Assembly: GCF_007904085.1 (NCBI RefSeq)
Contig: NZ_CP042326.1
Coordinates: 2,232,001 to 2,296,000, forward strand
Direction of reading: 5' to 3'
Source: Euhalothece natronophila Z-M001
Lineage (GTDB): Bacteria > Cyanobacteriota > Cyanobacteriia > Cyanobacteriales > Rubidibacteraceae
Length of the DNA: 64,000 nucleotides
The position numbers and the translations under genes are program-made. The notes under the pieces are model-generated. The model was not told the DNA's origin. It did no database searches and was given only the letters and a program-made list of their open reading frames with translations. Below are positions 9,266 to 18,663 of this stretch, piece by piece (position 1 is the first letter of the stretch; every line of letters starts with the position of its first letter).

Positions 9266-9881
9266 CTAACTTCTCCTTGGGTTACGTCACCCTTGTAAAC
9301 TTTACTTTCGTATAAGACCCAAGGCAAGTCTGCTGTTCCTTTCGGTCAGCGGTAATGTTTCAACCCCTATCCAACTCATTACAATCTGGCATTCGCTTTT
9401 TGCCTCATCTTTTACCCTCCTAGGAGTTGTAGGTTCGTTACCTCCCCTCTACTTCAAGAATCGACCTTCTTAAAGACCCAGTAGGGCTTACCCTGTTGCG
9501 TCGATTGAACATACGAACTGGTTGGGATGGTTGACTGTTCTGCGGAAAGATTATGTTTCCCCGTTTATATAAATGGCTACTGTATAAACCACTTTCTTAC
9601 CTTTTGGTGACAGCCTGTCAGGGATAATTTGGCTGTTTTGGAGATAACGCAGTTTAGTCGCCAACTTAGACCATGTTCATCGTTCCAATTCTCCTTCTAG
9701 CACGGAAACCAGTCAATCTCTACCAGCAACCGTTACGTTTGGGGCGTGCATTCCACTCCGTTCATTATTTACTGGGAGCGTCGCCATTCTCCAGATGAGG
9801 AGAGCTTTCCACGAAGGACAGGGGCGGAAATCCCTGTAGTGTAAGGGTTACACCGATTCAACCGACCAGTTCAGGTCGCGC

Positions 9882-9949
9882 AGCCACTGCTCCATTACAG
9901 CTACTTGAGAGAGTTTTGGTTTCAATTTGAACTGATATGAGACAAGCAT
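9882..9949 (-). pseudogene. tnpB fragment, 5' exon
   Basis: From ATG 9949 the frame reads MLVSYQFKLKPKLSQVAVME then QW, the first 22 codons of an IS200/IS605-type TnpB, up to the group II intron. Its start codon lies 47 bases from the divergent start of a small ribbon-helix-helix-like gene, an arrangement that recurs next to tnpB genes of this type. Confidence 0.8.
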
Positions 9950-9996
9950 AGTTAACTAGGTTATACTGATGTAAGTATAGCATATTTATTTACAAC

Positions 9997-10131
9997 ATGG
10001 CTAAGACTCAACTCAATCTTAGAATCGAAGAATCGGAAATGAGAATTTTACAAAAGTATGCTCAAAAGACAGGTAGAACCAAGACGGACATTCTTAGAGA
10101 GTTTATCCGTTCTTTGAAGTTTTCTGTCTAA
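9997..10131 (+). CDS. small CopG/ribbon-helix-helix-like protein (44 aa)
   Basis: Encodes 44 residues beginning MAKTQLNLRIEESEMRILQK and ending in LREFIRSLKFSV. The pattern is a short beta strand (TQLNLRI) followed by two helices with the G-R-T-K-T-D turn, typical of CopG/Arc-type DNA-binding proteins. It is divergent from the disrupted tnpB, and such mini-genes commonly accompany tnpB in cyanobacterial IS elements, presumably as a regulator. Intact but probably a left-over of that element. Confidence 0.7.
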   Translation: MAKTQLNLRIEESEMRILQKYAQKTGRTKTDILREFIRSLKFSV

Positions 10132-10160
10132 GGATGTCCGATCGGAGTTCTATTTGTTTG

Positions 10161-10213
10161 GTGACGATTCATCCCCCATTATACCGTTAGGTTAATGGGG
10201 GATGAATCGTCAC
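10161..10213. repeat. perfect 21-bp-arm palindrome with conserved loop (hairpin type T, copy 1)
   Basis: Arms GTGACGATTCATCCCCCATTA and its complement enclose TACCGTTAGGT. The core TATACCGTTAGGTTAA is shared, in one orientation or the other, with hairpins at 15662-15687 and 34378-34406, whose arms are different but also self-complementary. Here it lies just beyond the small CopG-like gene and tnpB, so it is probably the terminal hairpin of an IS200/IS605-type element. It could also terminate transcription. Confidence 0.65.
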
Positions 10214-10290
10214 ATCCAGATAACGAATAACGAATAACCAATCAAACTTTCCATTTTGAACTTAATATGTTACGATAAGTAATTGCTAAA

Positions 10291-10364
10291 CGGGATGTAG
10301 CGCAGCTTGGTAGCGCGCCTGCTTTGGGAGCAGGATGTCGTAGGTTCAAATCCTGCCATCCCGA
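10291..10364 (+). tRNA. tRNA-Pro (UGG)
   Basis: A complete cloverleaf: acceptor CGGGATG pairing with CATCCCG, D-arm GCGCAGCTTGGTAGCGC, anticodon arm CCTGC-TTTGGGA-GCAGG with anticodon TGG, and T-arm with GGTTCAAATCC. CCA is not encoded. The A at 10364 is the discriminator base. The converging CCA-adding enzyme gene ends at the very next base. Confidence 0.95.
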
Positions 10365-11600
10365 TTATGTTAAAAATTCCCTACCTAGTTCAATAGCTTC
10401 TGCTTTGGAATGAATTTTCCCTTCAATATAGGCAATTTGGAGTTCTGTTAGCAGTTCTCCCACTTTGGGAGAGGGAGAAAGAGACAGCGATCGCAGCAGG
10501 TCTTTTCCCGTTACAATTGGCTCAGGATAGGCAACAGGGTCATTAGGATTTAAATATCGTTCAATTAAGAATTCTGCTGACTCTAGTTTTAAGCCTTTCG
10601 CAACAGCCGCTAAAATAACACAGGGAAACACAGTAACCGCTTTTTGAAAGAAGAAATATTGATCGCGCAGACTCATTGTCTCTACTTGCTGATCTAACAA
10701 ACTAGGTAAAACACTTAATGTCGCAGTCACTGTCCGAATTTCAGCGCGAGAATACTTCAGTGTTGTCAGTTCTTCCTCTGCGGCTTCAGGAGAAGTGGAA
10801 ACAAGACAGGTTAACTTGGCTAGAGATAAAAAGGGATCGGATTCACCGCCAACATTTTTCTGCCATTCTACGGCAAGTTGTGACCAGTGTTGAGCTAAGG
10901 TTTTAGCAATGGTATCAACGGATTGGGCTTGCTGGACTTTTTCTTGGTTGAGAGAGGGAAACCACAGAGAAAGAATCCCATCTTCCCAGGCTTGTTGTAA
11001 ATAGATTCCTCCTGATACTGTGACAAATAGATAAGAAAGTTCCGTTTGCACTCTCTCCGCCGCCACTTCCACTATAAAAGGGGCAAGATGACGAATCGTC
11101 TCCCGAGTGGTATCATCAATCGTAAAGTTAAGTTGCGCCCCTTGTCGGTAGGCTCGGAGTAAGCGCAGGGGATCAGCTTTCAGGTTATGGGGAGACACCA
11201 TTTTAATGAGTTTAGCTTCTAAATCCTGTTTTCCTTTCAAGGGATCAATGAGCGTCTGATCATGAAGGGATTGCGCGATCGCGTTAATGGTGAAATCTCG
11301 CCGTTTTAAATCTTCTTCTAAAGTTTCTCCTTCAATTTTGGCAATATCAACTGTCCCTTCCTTAAAAACAATTCGCGCGATATCCCGTTGAGTGTCTAAA
11401 GCAACAAATCCAGCCTTACAGTGATTAGCAATGTTTCTGGCTAGCGCGATCGCGTGATCACCCACCACTAAATCTAAGTCAAACGGGTAACGTTGTCGTT
11501 GTAAGAGGATATCTCGAACAGTTCCTCCCACTAAATAAGCCTCTTGCGGTAGCCACGCTTTGGGAAAAGGTAATTCAGGAATAGATAATTGATTCGTCAT
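10365..11600 (-). CDS. cca: CCA tRNA nucleotidyltransferase (class II)
   Basis: 411 residues. The head contains the nucleotidyltransferase signature GGTVRD (25-30) with catalytic DLDLV (41-45), followed by RRDFTINA (100-107) and the neck motif DPLRLLRAYR used for nucleotide recognition. It adds or repairs the 3' CCA of tRNAs in the cytoplasm. Some cyanobacteria split this job between A-adding and C-adding enzymes; the sequence alone does not tell which activity this one has. The stop codon abuts tRNA-Pro on the other strand. Confidence 0.9.
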   Translation of the reverse strand: MTNQLSIPELPFPKAWLPQEAYLVGGTVRDILLQRQRYPFDLDLVVGDHAIALARNIANHCKAGFVALDTQRDIARIVFKEGTVDIAKIEGETLEEDLKRRDFTINAIAQSLHDQTLIDPLKGKQDLEAKLIKMVSPHNLKADPLRLLRAYRQGAQLNFTIDDTTRETIRHLAPFIVEVAAERVQTELSYLFVTVSGGIYLQQAWEDGILSLWFPSLNQEKVQQAQSVDTIAKTLAQHWSQLAVEWQKNVGGESDPFLSLAKLTCLVSTSPEAAEEELTTLKYSRAEIRTVTATLSVLPSLLDQQVETMSLRDQYFFFQKAVTVFPCVILAAVAKGLKLESAEFLIERYLNPNDPVAYPEPIVTGKDLLRSLSLSPSPKVGELLTELQIAYIEGKIHSKAEAIELGREFLT

Positions 11601-11653
11601 TATTTTTTGCTAGAATCTGTGCCAGTAAGCCTTGAGCAAATTCACTGCGAAAA

Positions 11654-13624
11654 TTGAAACCTCAAATTCCCTCCCAGCGTTGGCAAATTCAAGCATTTAA
11701 CTCGGAACAAATTGACTCTGTTGTTGAAGCAACAGGGCTATCTCCTCTTTTAGCACAAGTCTTAATTAATCGGGGGTTTATTGCCACAGAAGAAACACAA
11801 GTTTATATTAATCCTGAAAGTGAAACATTACCTGATCCCCAAACTGAATTTTCTGATTTAGAAACCAGTATTGATTTAATCCTGGAAGCCATTAATGAGG
11901 AAGAAACAATCATTATTTGTGGGGATTATGATGCTGATGGCATGACTAGCACAGCCCTTTTATTAAGAACTTTACGCTATTTGGGAGCTAGGGTTGATTA
12001 TATCATTCCTAGTCGGATGAAAGAGGGATATGGTATTAATACTCGCATTGTGGAAGAATGTGCTGCTAATGGCGTGGGATTAATTTTAACCGTTGATAAT
12101 GGGATTGCGGCTTATGATCCCATTTATCGGGCTGTTGAGTTGGGCTTACAAGTCATTATTACAGATCACCATGATTTACCTGAAACATTACCTCCTGCTG
12201 ATGCAATTTTAAATCCCAAGTTGTTATTAGAAACTTCACCGTATCAAGGATTAGCTGGTGTGGGAGTTGCCTATGTGTTAGCAGTAACAACCGCGCAAAA
12301 AATGGGAAAACTAAAAGGCTTAACCTCCCAGCTTTTAGAGTTATTTACATTAGGAACGATCGCGGATTTAGCGCCGTTAGTGGGCGTGAATCGTCGCTGG
12401 TTAAAACGGGGGTTACGTCAGTTACCGAAATCTAATTTAGCAGGGGTACAAGCCTTAATGCAGGTAAGTGGCGTTAATGATCAACAAAAAGCGGTTAAAC
12501 CTGATGATATTGGCTTTCGCTTGGGACCTAGAATTAATGCTATTGGACGCATTAGTGATCCGCAAACTGTAATTGAATTACTCACTACCGATGATGAGGG
12601 AGTAGCGTTAGAACGGGCGATGCAGTGTGAACAAATTAACAGCAAACGCCAAGAAATGTGTGCAGAAATTGAACAGGAGGCGATTAATTATTTAGAATCG
12701 GGGGAAATTGATTGGTTGCGCGATCGCGCTATGGTGATTGTCCAAGAAAATTGGCATCATGGGGTTATTGGCATTGTTGCTTCTAGATTAGTAGATCGCT
12801 TTGGTGTTCCCGTTTTTATTGGCACGTATGAAGGAGAAAATCAGGAAAAAATTCGAGGATCTGCGAGAGGGATTCCTGAATTTAATGTGTTTGAAGCTCT
12901 AGTTTATTGTGATGATTTATTAGGAAAATATGGTGGACATAAAGCTGCCGGAGGATTTGGGTTAGAAACTAAAAATTTAGATGCGTTTCGAGAACGATTA
13001 AGTGAGTTTGCCCATCAATGCTTAGAACCTGAACATTTAAAGCCCTTAGTAAAAATTGATGGAAAAGCAAGTTTTGAGGATTTAACCGCTAATTTATATG
13101 AACAAATTGATAGTCTGCAACCATGGGGAATTGGCAATGAAGAGCCGAGATTTTTAAGCGAAAATGTCACTGTTGTTGACCAACGAATTGTAGGAAAAGA
13201 TCATGTTAAATTAAAATTAGGTCAGGACATTAATGGAAAATTAGTGACAAAAAGCGCGATCGCGTGGCGATGGCAAAGTTATTTTCCTCTTCCTAAGACA
13301 ATCGATATTGCCTATAAACTTCGTGAGAATCAATGGAATGGTCAAGTTAATTTAGAACTAGAATTAGTCGGCTTCCGTTTACCCCAAGAGACAACCTATC
13401 AAGAAGCAACTTATGAATATGAAGGACGCACTTATTCTTGTTGTTTATGGGACAATATTAATGAGCTACGTATTGAAAATGATCAAGGAAATGTTCTCAT
13501 TGTCAATAGAGGAAGCCGAGAAGGACAACTAAAAACTAGTTCACAGGAGCTAAAAACTATTAATATTACTCAAAATCCTTATTATCAAATTATTAAAGGT
13601 GCTATTGAAGCTCTATCCGCTTAA
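11654..13624 (+). CDS. recJ: single-strand-specific exonuclease RecJ
   Basis: 656 residues, a full-length RecJ. The DHH domain shows DYDADG (91-96), a DNGIA motif near 151 and DHHD (171-174). The DHHA1 domain carries GGHKAAGGFGLE at about 427-438, and an OB-fold follows, then a cyanobacterial C-terminal extension. It degrades 5' single-stranded ends in recombination and mismatch repair. The start is TTG at 11654; no in-frame ATG lies between it and the divergent cca start, so an unusual start codon is likely. The gene is divergently transcribed from cca with a 53-base gap. Confidence 0.92.
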   Translation: MKPQIPSQRWQIQAFNSEQIDSVVEATGLSPLLAQVLINRGFIATEETQVYINPESETLPDPQTEFSDLETSIDLILEAINEEETIIICGDYDADGMTSTALLLRTLRYLGARVDYIIPSRMKEGYGINTRIVEECAANGVGLILTVDNGIAAYDPIYRAVELGLQVIITDHHDLPETLPPADAILNPKLLLETSPYQGLAGVGVAYVLAVTTAQKMGKLKGLTSQLLELFTLGTIADLAPLVGVNRRWLKRGLRQLPKSNLAGVQALMQVSGVNDQQKAVKPDDIGFRLGPRINAIGRISDPQTVIELLTTDDEGVALERAMQCEQINSKRQEMCAEIEQEAINYLESGEIDWLRDRAMVIVQENWHHGVIGIVASRLVDRFGVPVFIGTYEGENQEKIRGSARGIPEFNVFEALVYCDDLLGKYGGHKAAGGFGLETKNLDAFRERLSEFAHQCLEPEHLKPLVKIDGKASFEDLTANLYEQIDSLQPWGIGNEEPRFLSENVTVVDQRIVGKDHVKLKLGQDINGKLVTKSAIAWRWQSYFPLPKTIDIAYKLRENQWNGQVNLELELVGFRLPQETTYQEATYEYEGRTYSCCLWDNINELRIENDQGNVLIVNRGSREGQLKTSSQELKTINITQNPYYQIIKGAIEALSA

Positions 13625-13639
13625 AAAAAGCATTATTGA

Positions 13640-15469
13640 TCATGCTTGTCCAAGAGCTTGTAGTTGATACAAACTGGAATATAACCCACTTTGTTCTAAT
13701 AATTCTTCGTGACTTCCAGACTCAACCAATTCCCCTTGTTTCAAGACTAAAATTCGATCAACATCTCGAATAGTAGAAAGACGATGAGCAATAATAATTG
13801 CAGTACGTTCTTCTAATAAATAATTTAATGCGTCCTGAATTAAAGCCTCTGTTCCTACATCTAAACTAGCGGTGGCTTCATCTAATACTAAAACTCTTGG
13901 ATCACGAATGGCAACTCTTGCAAAGGCTAAAAGCTGCTTTTGTCCTCCTGATAAATTATTTCCCCGTTCCCTTAAAGTCGTATCATAACCTTGCGGTAAT
14001 TTCTCAATAAACTCATTAACATTAGTCACTTCTGCGGCTTTTTTAATGTCTTCAAACGAATATTTTTCACCAAGGGTAATATTATCTTTTACATCTCCAG
14101 CAAACAGAAAATTCTCTTGTAGAATGACCCCAATATGACGACGTAATTCGATTTGCGGTAAATCTCGAATATCCACCCCATCTACTAAAATACGGCCAGA
14201 AGTAGGCTCATATAACCGACATAATAAGCGAATAATTGAGCTTTTTCCAGCACCAGTGGGGCCAACTAAAGCAACTTTTTCTTGGGGTTTAATGACAAAA
14301 TTTAAATTTTTAAGAACTAGCTCATCTTCTTTATAACCAAAGGAAACATCTTCAAAACGAATTTCCCCAAGATTACTTTTATCATCTTTAATTAACGCTA
14401 AACTCTTTTGTTGCTCTGGATTAGGATCTTGAATTTCAATGGGTTCACTCATTAATTGAGTAATCCGTTCCACCCCTGTTAATCCTGTTTGTAATAGAGT
14501 GAATTTTTCAGCAAATTGTCTTAAGGGTTCAAATAAACGTTGAGCATATAAAATAAATGCAGATAGTGTACCAAAGTTTAGTTGATCTCCTAAAACTAGC
14601 ATTCCGCCTAATCCCAAAATTCCAGCAATAGCAACTAACGCAATCCATTCTAAAGTTGCTGAAACCGCCGCATCATAAAAAATAGTTTGGTCAACTTCTT
14701 TCAAATAGCGATGGTTTGTTTTACGAAACATATCACTATTGAAATTTTCGCGACGGAATAGTTGCACAATGTTAATTCCCATAACATTTTCCTGCAACAT
14801 AGAATTCAGTTTGGAGAGTTCCTCACGAGAGCGATAGTTAGCTTGTCGATATCGTTGTTGGAAATAAATAATTAACCCAGTTACGGGCAAAAACATTAAC
14901 ACTAATAAGGTTGCCAGTTGCCATTGAATTGTAAAAATTGTGACTAAAATAACAATTATATACACAGTATCACTCACAATTCCTACCGCCCCAGTGGAAA
15001 AAACATCCCCCAAGGCTTCCACATCACTGGTTAAACGAGTTACTAAGCGTCCCACAGGAGTGCGATCAAAAAATTTAGTCGCTAAAGAGGTAACATGATG
15101 AAACAGATCATCCCGAATGTTAGCCGTAATTTCCTGTCCAACTCGTTGTACTAAATACCCCTGTAGAGAGTTAAAAACTAACCGAATGATAATTGTTAAC
15201 AACAATAATCCTGTGAGGATATTTAATCCTTGATTAATTGACAAACCCTCTAGGAACTCCCAAGTCTGTTCATTTCGTAAAAAAGAAACGGCTTGTCCAA
15301 TAATTAACGGTTGTACTGCACCAGCGATGGAAAGGGGAATGAGTAGGCTAAGAGAGGTAAAGAGGAGCTTTTTATTACGGCTAGCATAAGGAACCAGGCG
15401 CAATAACAGCCGCCAGTCATTTTCTTGTGGACGGGTTTCTTCAACAACAGAAGGAGGAGATACTGTCAT
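13640..15469 (-). CDS. ABC exporter, fused permease and ATPase (MsbA/MdlB type)
   Basis: 609 residues with six predicted membrane segments in the first ~320 residues and a C-terminal ATPase domain: Walker A GPTGAGKSS, signature LSGGQKQ, Walker B VLVLDEATASLD and switch His in AIIIAHRLSTI. This is a half-size type I exporter that works as a homo- or heterodimer in the inner membrane. The substrate is unknown; lipids, peptides and drugs are all handled by such proteins. It converges with recJ (15-base gap) and has no partner half-transporter nearby. Confidence 0.9.
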   Translation of the reverse strand: MTVSPPSVVEETRPQENDWRLLLRLVPYASRNKKLLFTSLSLLIPLSIAGAVQPLIIGQAVSFLRNEQTWEFLEGLSINQGLNILTGLLLLTIIIRLVFNSLQGYLVQRVGQEITANIRDDLFHHVTSLATKFFDRTPVGRLVTRLTSDVEALGDVFSTGAVGIVSDTVYIIVILVTIFTIQWQLATLLVLMFLPVTGLIIYFQQRYRQANYRSREELSKLNSMLQENVMGINIVQLFRRENFNSDMFRKTNHRYLKEVDQTIFYDAAVSATLEWIALVAIAGILGLGGMLVLGDQLNFGTLSAFILYAQRLFEPLRQFAEKFTLLQTGLTGVERITQLMSEPIEIQDPNPEQQKSLALIKDDKSNLGEIRFEDVSFGYKEDELVLKNLNFVIKPQEKVALVGPTGAGKSSIIRLLCRLYEPTSGRILVDGVDIRDLPQIELRRHIGVILQENFLFAGDVKDNITLGEKYSFEDIKKAAEVTNVNEFIEKLPQGYDTTLRERGNNLSGGQKQLLAFARVAIRDPRVLVLDEATASLDVGTEALIQDALNYLLEERTAIIIAHRLSTIRDVDRILVLKQGELVESGSHEELLEQSGLYSSLYQLQALGQA

Positions 15470-15491
15470 ACTGGATTGAAATTGCTATGTT

Positions 15492-15597
15492 GTCGGGTAG
15501 GTCAGAGACCTTGATATTACACTTTTAAGAATAACATCTTGGTCTCTTTCCCCTTAAGAACCGTACGTGCGATTTTCACCGCATACGGCTCAAGCAA
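15492..15597 (-). ncRNA. remnant of a third group II intron (domains V and VI)
   Basis: On the minus strand 15591-15558 reads GAGCCGTATGCGGTGAAA then ATCGCACGTACGGTTC, a textbook domain V. It is followed by a domain VI-like stem (AGAGACC pairing with GGTCTCT) and the intron-type end GACCTACCCGAC at 15492. No maturase or domains I-IV precede it; only about 150 bases separate it from the kinase gene. The sequence differs from the other two introns, so it is a separate, older lineage. Confidence 0.75.
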
Positions 15598-15661
15598 ACA
15601 CAAGCTACCCGTGGTGAGTTACTTGATCTAATACGTGACATCCTCTCTCGACAAATCTCCA

Positions 15662-15687
15662 CCCGTTAACCTGACAGTATAACGGGG
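15662..15687. repeat. hairpin type T, copy 2
   Basis: CCCGTTA and TAACGGG arms enclose ACCTGACAGTA, the complement of the conserved core seen at 10161 and 34378. It lies between the intron remnant and the kinase gene. Probably the terminal hairpin of a lost IS200/IS605-type element; no protein gene of that element remains here. Confidence 0.6.
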
Positions 15688-15756
15688 CGGAGCAAAGCGT
15701 GAGCATCCTCTTGCGTCATTAAGATAGAGGTATGATCAAGTTAAATCTTTGTGCCC

Positions 15757-17679
15757 ATGAAAGATGTTGCGTACTGCTTTAATCCTTACTGCCTTTATCC
15801 TGACAACTCTAAACAACAGACAAAATGTCAGAATTGTGGTTTCCCTCTAATCATTGCTCAACAATACCGTGCCTGTAAACTCCTTGCCAGTGGACGGTTT
15901 GGGCGGACTTTTTTAGGAAGAGATATTAGCCAATCTCGTTTCTGTATTATTAAGCAATTTTTTCCAAAAACTGAGGAGGGGATTCTTCTTAACTCTCGTA
16001 AAGCCAAACAATTATTTCATTCTGAAGCTAAACGGTTACAACAATTAGGTCATCATGCCCAAATCCCCCAATTGTATGACCATCTAGAACAAGATAGCTA
16101 TCATTACATTGTCCAAGAATGGATTAATGGGGAAAACTTAGCCACGGAGCTATACTCTAAAGGGACTTTCTCCGAACGAGAAATCCGAAAACTTCTGAAA
16201 AGTTTATTACCCGTTTTACACTATCTCCAAGAAGCTTCAGTTATTCATCGTGATATCAAACCTGAAAATATCATTCGTCGTCGCCCAAATGCTACCAATC
16301 AAGAATCGCCAGAACTCGTTTTAGTAGATTTTGGAGCGGCGAAATTAGCCTCTCTCAGCGAAATTGAGCAAACTGGAACCATTATTGGTTCTCCAGGATA
16401 TGCTGCTCCAGAACAAGTTTATGGCAAACCCACTTTTGCTAGTGATATTTATAGCTTAGGGGTGACTTGTTTACACTTGCTTACTGGGGTTTCGCCATTT
16501 GATCTCTACACCCCTCTAGAAAATAAATTACTCTGGCGAGATTATTTAAAAAATGCTCCCATTAGTGATTCCCTAGCTGCCATCTTAGACGGTATGACCG
16601 CTTTTGATCTCAGACAACGTTACTCATCTCCCCAACAAGTATTATCTGCTTTAGGGGTACTATCGCCACTCCCCTCAACGCTAACTTTAAAGAAAGACTT
16701 TACTCCTGAAAATAAGTCTGTGATTAAACTTTCTAGCGGAAAAGGAGCAATTTATAGTCTTGATTTTAGTGGAGATGGTAATTTTCTCGCCAGTGGGGGG
16801 GGTGGAGAATGGGGAAGGCTGATTGGGAAAGATAATTGTGTGCGCTTGTGGCGGGTAGGAAACTGGCAAACTCATAGCAAGTTAACTCAACACGCAGCCC
16901 CTATTACAGCAGTTCAATTTACTCCTGATAGCAGGTTTTTAATTAGTGGGAGTCGTGATAAGACCATTAAGGTGTGGAACTTGCAAACTCAGCAGTTGGA
17001 TAAAACCTTAAAAGGGCATCGCTCTGAAATTACTAGCTTACAAGTTTCTTCTCATGGAGATGTGATTCTCACTGGGAGTACTGGGGGAGAGATTATTTTG
17101 TGGAGTTTGCAAACTGGGCAGCTACTTGATCGCTTAACTTTAGAACAAGGGGCGATTTATGCCCTTAGCCTTAGCCCTGATGGAGAATACTTTGCACTGG
17201 GAGGTAGTGATTTAAAAGTTCAAGTGTGGGAACTTCAAACCTTTAAGCCCTTATTTTCTCTCACAGGACATACAGATATTGTTTCTAGCCTCAATTTTAG
17301 TCCTAATGGCAAATATTTGGCTAGTGGCAGTGGTGATTGGGATTGTAGTATTAAGTTGTGGGATTTAGCCACTCAAAAACGTTTACAAACCATACGGGGA
17401 CATAAATGGGCTGTCAATTCTCTTCAATTTAGCCCTGATGGACAATATTTAGCCAGTGGCAGTAGTGATAAGACTGTGCAAGTGGTAAGTTTATTTCGGG
17501 AGAAACGTTTACGACGATGCTGGAGTCGTCATCAAGCCCCTGTGAATACTGTAGTTTTTAGTCCGAATGGTAGTTGCTTAGCCAGTGGTAGTGAAGATGA
17601 AACGATTAGACTCTGGATGTTAAACTCATCTCAAGAGTTAAGTTACCAAGGGGAAGCAAGTATTAATTTGGCACTTTAG
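15757..17679 (+). CDS. Ser/Thr protein kinase with WD40 propeller
   Basis: About 640 residues. A short cysteine module (CFNPYC ... CQNCG) precedes a eukaryotic-type kinase domain (about 35-300) with HRDIKPENII, DFGAAKLA and the APEQ activation-segment motif. Seven WD40 repeats follow (about 325-635), each with the FSPDG and ASGS-D-K-W pattern. This architecture is characteristic of cyanobacterial Spk-type kinases. The propeller presumably binds the target or a scaffold. ATG 15757 is preferred; a GTG two codons upstream (15751) is the alternative. comF follows 6 bases downstream, so the two are probably cotranscribed. Confidence 0.92.
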   Translation: MKDVAYCFNPYCLYPDNSKQQTKCQNCGFPLIIAQQYRACKLLASGRFGRTFLGRDISQSRFCIIKQFFPKTEEGILLNSRKAKQLFHSEAKRLQQLGHHAQIPQLYDHLEQDSYHYIVQEWINGENLATELYSKGTFSEREIRKLLKSLLPVLHYLQEASVIHRDIKPENIIRRRPNATNQESPELVLVDFGAAKLASLSEIEQTGTIIGSPGYAAPEQVYGKPTFASDIYSLGVTCLHLLTGVSPFDLYTPLENKLLWRDYLKNAPISDSLAAILDGMTAFDLRQRYSSPQQVLSALGVLSPLPSTLTLKKDFTPENKSVIKLSSGKGAIYSLDFSGDGNFLASGGGGEWGRLIGKDNCVRLWRVGNWQTHSKLTQHAAPITAVQFTPDSRFLISGSRDKTIKVWNLQTQQLDKTLKGHRSEITSLQVSSHGDVILTGSTGGEIILWSLQTGQLLDRLTLEQGAIYALSLSPDGEYFALGGSDLKVQVWELQTFKPLFSLTGHTDIVSSLNFSPNGKYLASGSGDWDCSIKLWDLATQKRLQTIRGHKWAVNSLQFSPDGQYLASGSSDKTVQVVSLFREKRLRRCWSRHQAPVNTVVFSPNGSCLASGSEDETIRLWMLNSSQELSYQGEASINLAL

Positions 17680-17685
17680 AAGAAA

Positions 17686-18357
17686 ATGTACAACTGGAAA
17701 CAATTAGGAGAGCATCTTCTGTCTATCTTCCTCCAGCCTAATTGTCCGCTTTGTGGGAGAAGTGCTGAAGCTGTGGTGTGTGGTAATTGTAATCGTCAGT
17801 TAGAACAATGTCGCTTTTCCGAGGGAAAATTTCAGGGGAAAAGAAAAATTCCGTTACTGGTTTGGGGAAAATACGAAGGATCACTCAAACGCGCGATCGC
17901 TGTTCTAAAGTATGAACAAAAGCCCGAAATGGCTCGTCCTCTCGGGGAAAAATTAGGAGAAACTTGGCTACAAAGGGCGACTTTTCCTGTTTCCCTAAAA
18001 CCCGTTGTCATTCCCATCCCCCTGCATCCTGAAAAAGAAAAGCAACGGGGTTATAATCAAGCCCAACTGATCGCCCGTTCCTTTTGTCAAGTGACGGGAT
18101 TTCCCTTACACACACAAGGCTTAAAGCGGATTAAAAATACAGAAGCTCTTTTTGGATTAACCCCTCAACAACGACAAAAACAACTGGATCGCGCCTTCGC
18201 TGTGGGTGAATCTCTTAATCTGCAACAGCCGATCCTTCTCTTGGATGACATTTACACTACCGGAACAACAATTCAAGCTGCCCAAATGACTCTTCACCAG
18301 GCTGGGGGAAAAGTATTAGCTGTTACAGCAGTTGCAAAACCAGAAAAAACAAGATAG
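17686..18357 (+). CDS. comF: ComF family phosphoribosyltransferase-like protein
   Basis: 223 residues. An N-terminal zinc-binding pair (CPLCGRSAEAVVCGNC) precedes a PRTase-type fold with the PRPP loop ILLLDDIYTTGTT. ComF proteins are needed for natural DNA uptake in competent bacteria, and the family is widespread in cyanobacteria. The exact biochemical role is not settled. Six bases separate it from the kinase gene, and rpsP starts 57 bases later on the same strand. Confidence 0.85.
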   Translation: MYNWKQLGEHLLSIFLQPNCPLCGRSAEAVVCGNCNRQLEQCRFSEGKFQGKRKIPLLVWGKYEGSLKRAIAVLKYEQKPEMARPLGEKLGETWLQRATFPVSLKPVVIPIPLHPEKEKQRGYNQAQLIARSFCQVTGFPLHTQGLKRIKNTEALFGLTPQQRQKQLDRAFAVGESLNLQQPILLLDDIYTTGTTIQAAQMTLHQAGGKVLAVTAVAKPEKTR

Positions 18358-18414
18358 CTTAATGAGCGCAAAATTTTGTACAATTGAGTAGAGTTATGAT
18401 TAAGTTGAGAGATA

Positions 18415-18663
18415 ATGGTTAAACTGCGCTTAAAACGATTAGGAAAGAAACGAGAAGCAAGTTATCGTATTGTTGCGATGAATGACAGTAGTCGCCGTGA
18501 TGGTCGTCCCTTAGAAGAATTGGGATATTATAATCCTCGAACCAATGAAACCCGTTTAGATGTCCCTGCAATCGTAAAGCGATTACAGCAAGGGGCAAAA
18601 CCTACAGAAACCGTCGATCATATTTTGAAAAGAGCTCAGGTGTATCAACAATTGAATGCCTAA
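18415..18663 (+). CDS. rpsP: 30S ribosomal protein S16
   Basis: 82 residues with the S16 signature [20 protein letters not shown] and [17 protein letters not shown]. Full length for the family. It is the first gene of a tightly overlapped set rpsP-khpA-phoH. Confidence 0.97.
   Translation: MVKLRLKRLGKKREASYRIVAMNDSSRRDGRPLEELGYYNPRTNETRLDVPAIVKRLQQGAKPTETVDHILKRAQVYQQLNA

Larger units (their letters stand above)
7525..9881 (-). mobile_element. group II intron, complete, inserted in tnpB
   Basis: The intron RNA is on the minus strand. It runs from GCGCGACCTGAACTGG at 9881 to ...CCTTACCCGCT at 7525, about 2.36 kb. The boundaries come from two facts: the tnpB frame is restored on excision (CAG TGG CT + G AAT CTG reads QWLN), and the related copy at 30665-34211 diverges at the same points. 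A few bases of ambiguity remain because of matching edge bases. Domains I-III lie at about 9270-9881, the maturase gene in domain IV, and domain V at 7566-7599, followed by a short domain VI. All parts needed for splicing appear present. Confidence 0.85.
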
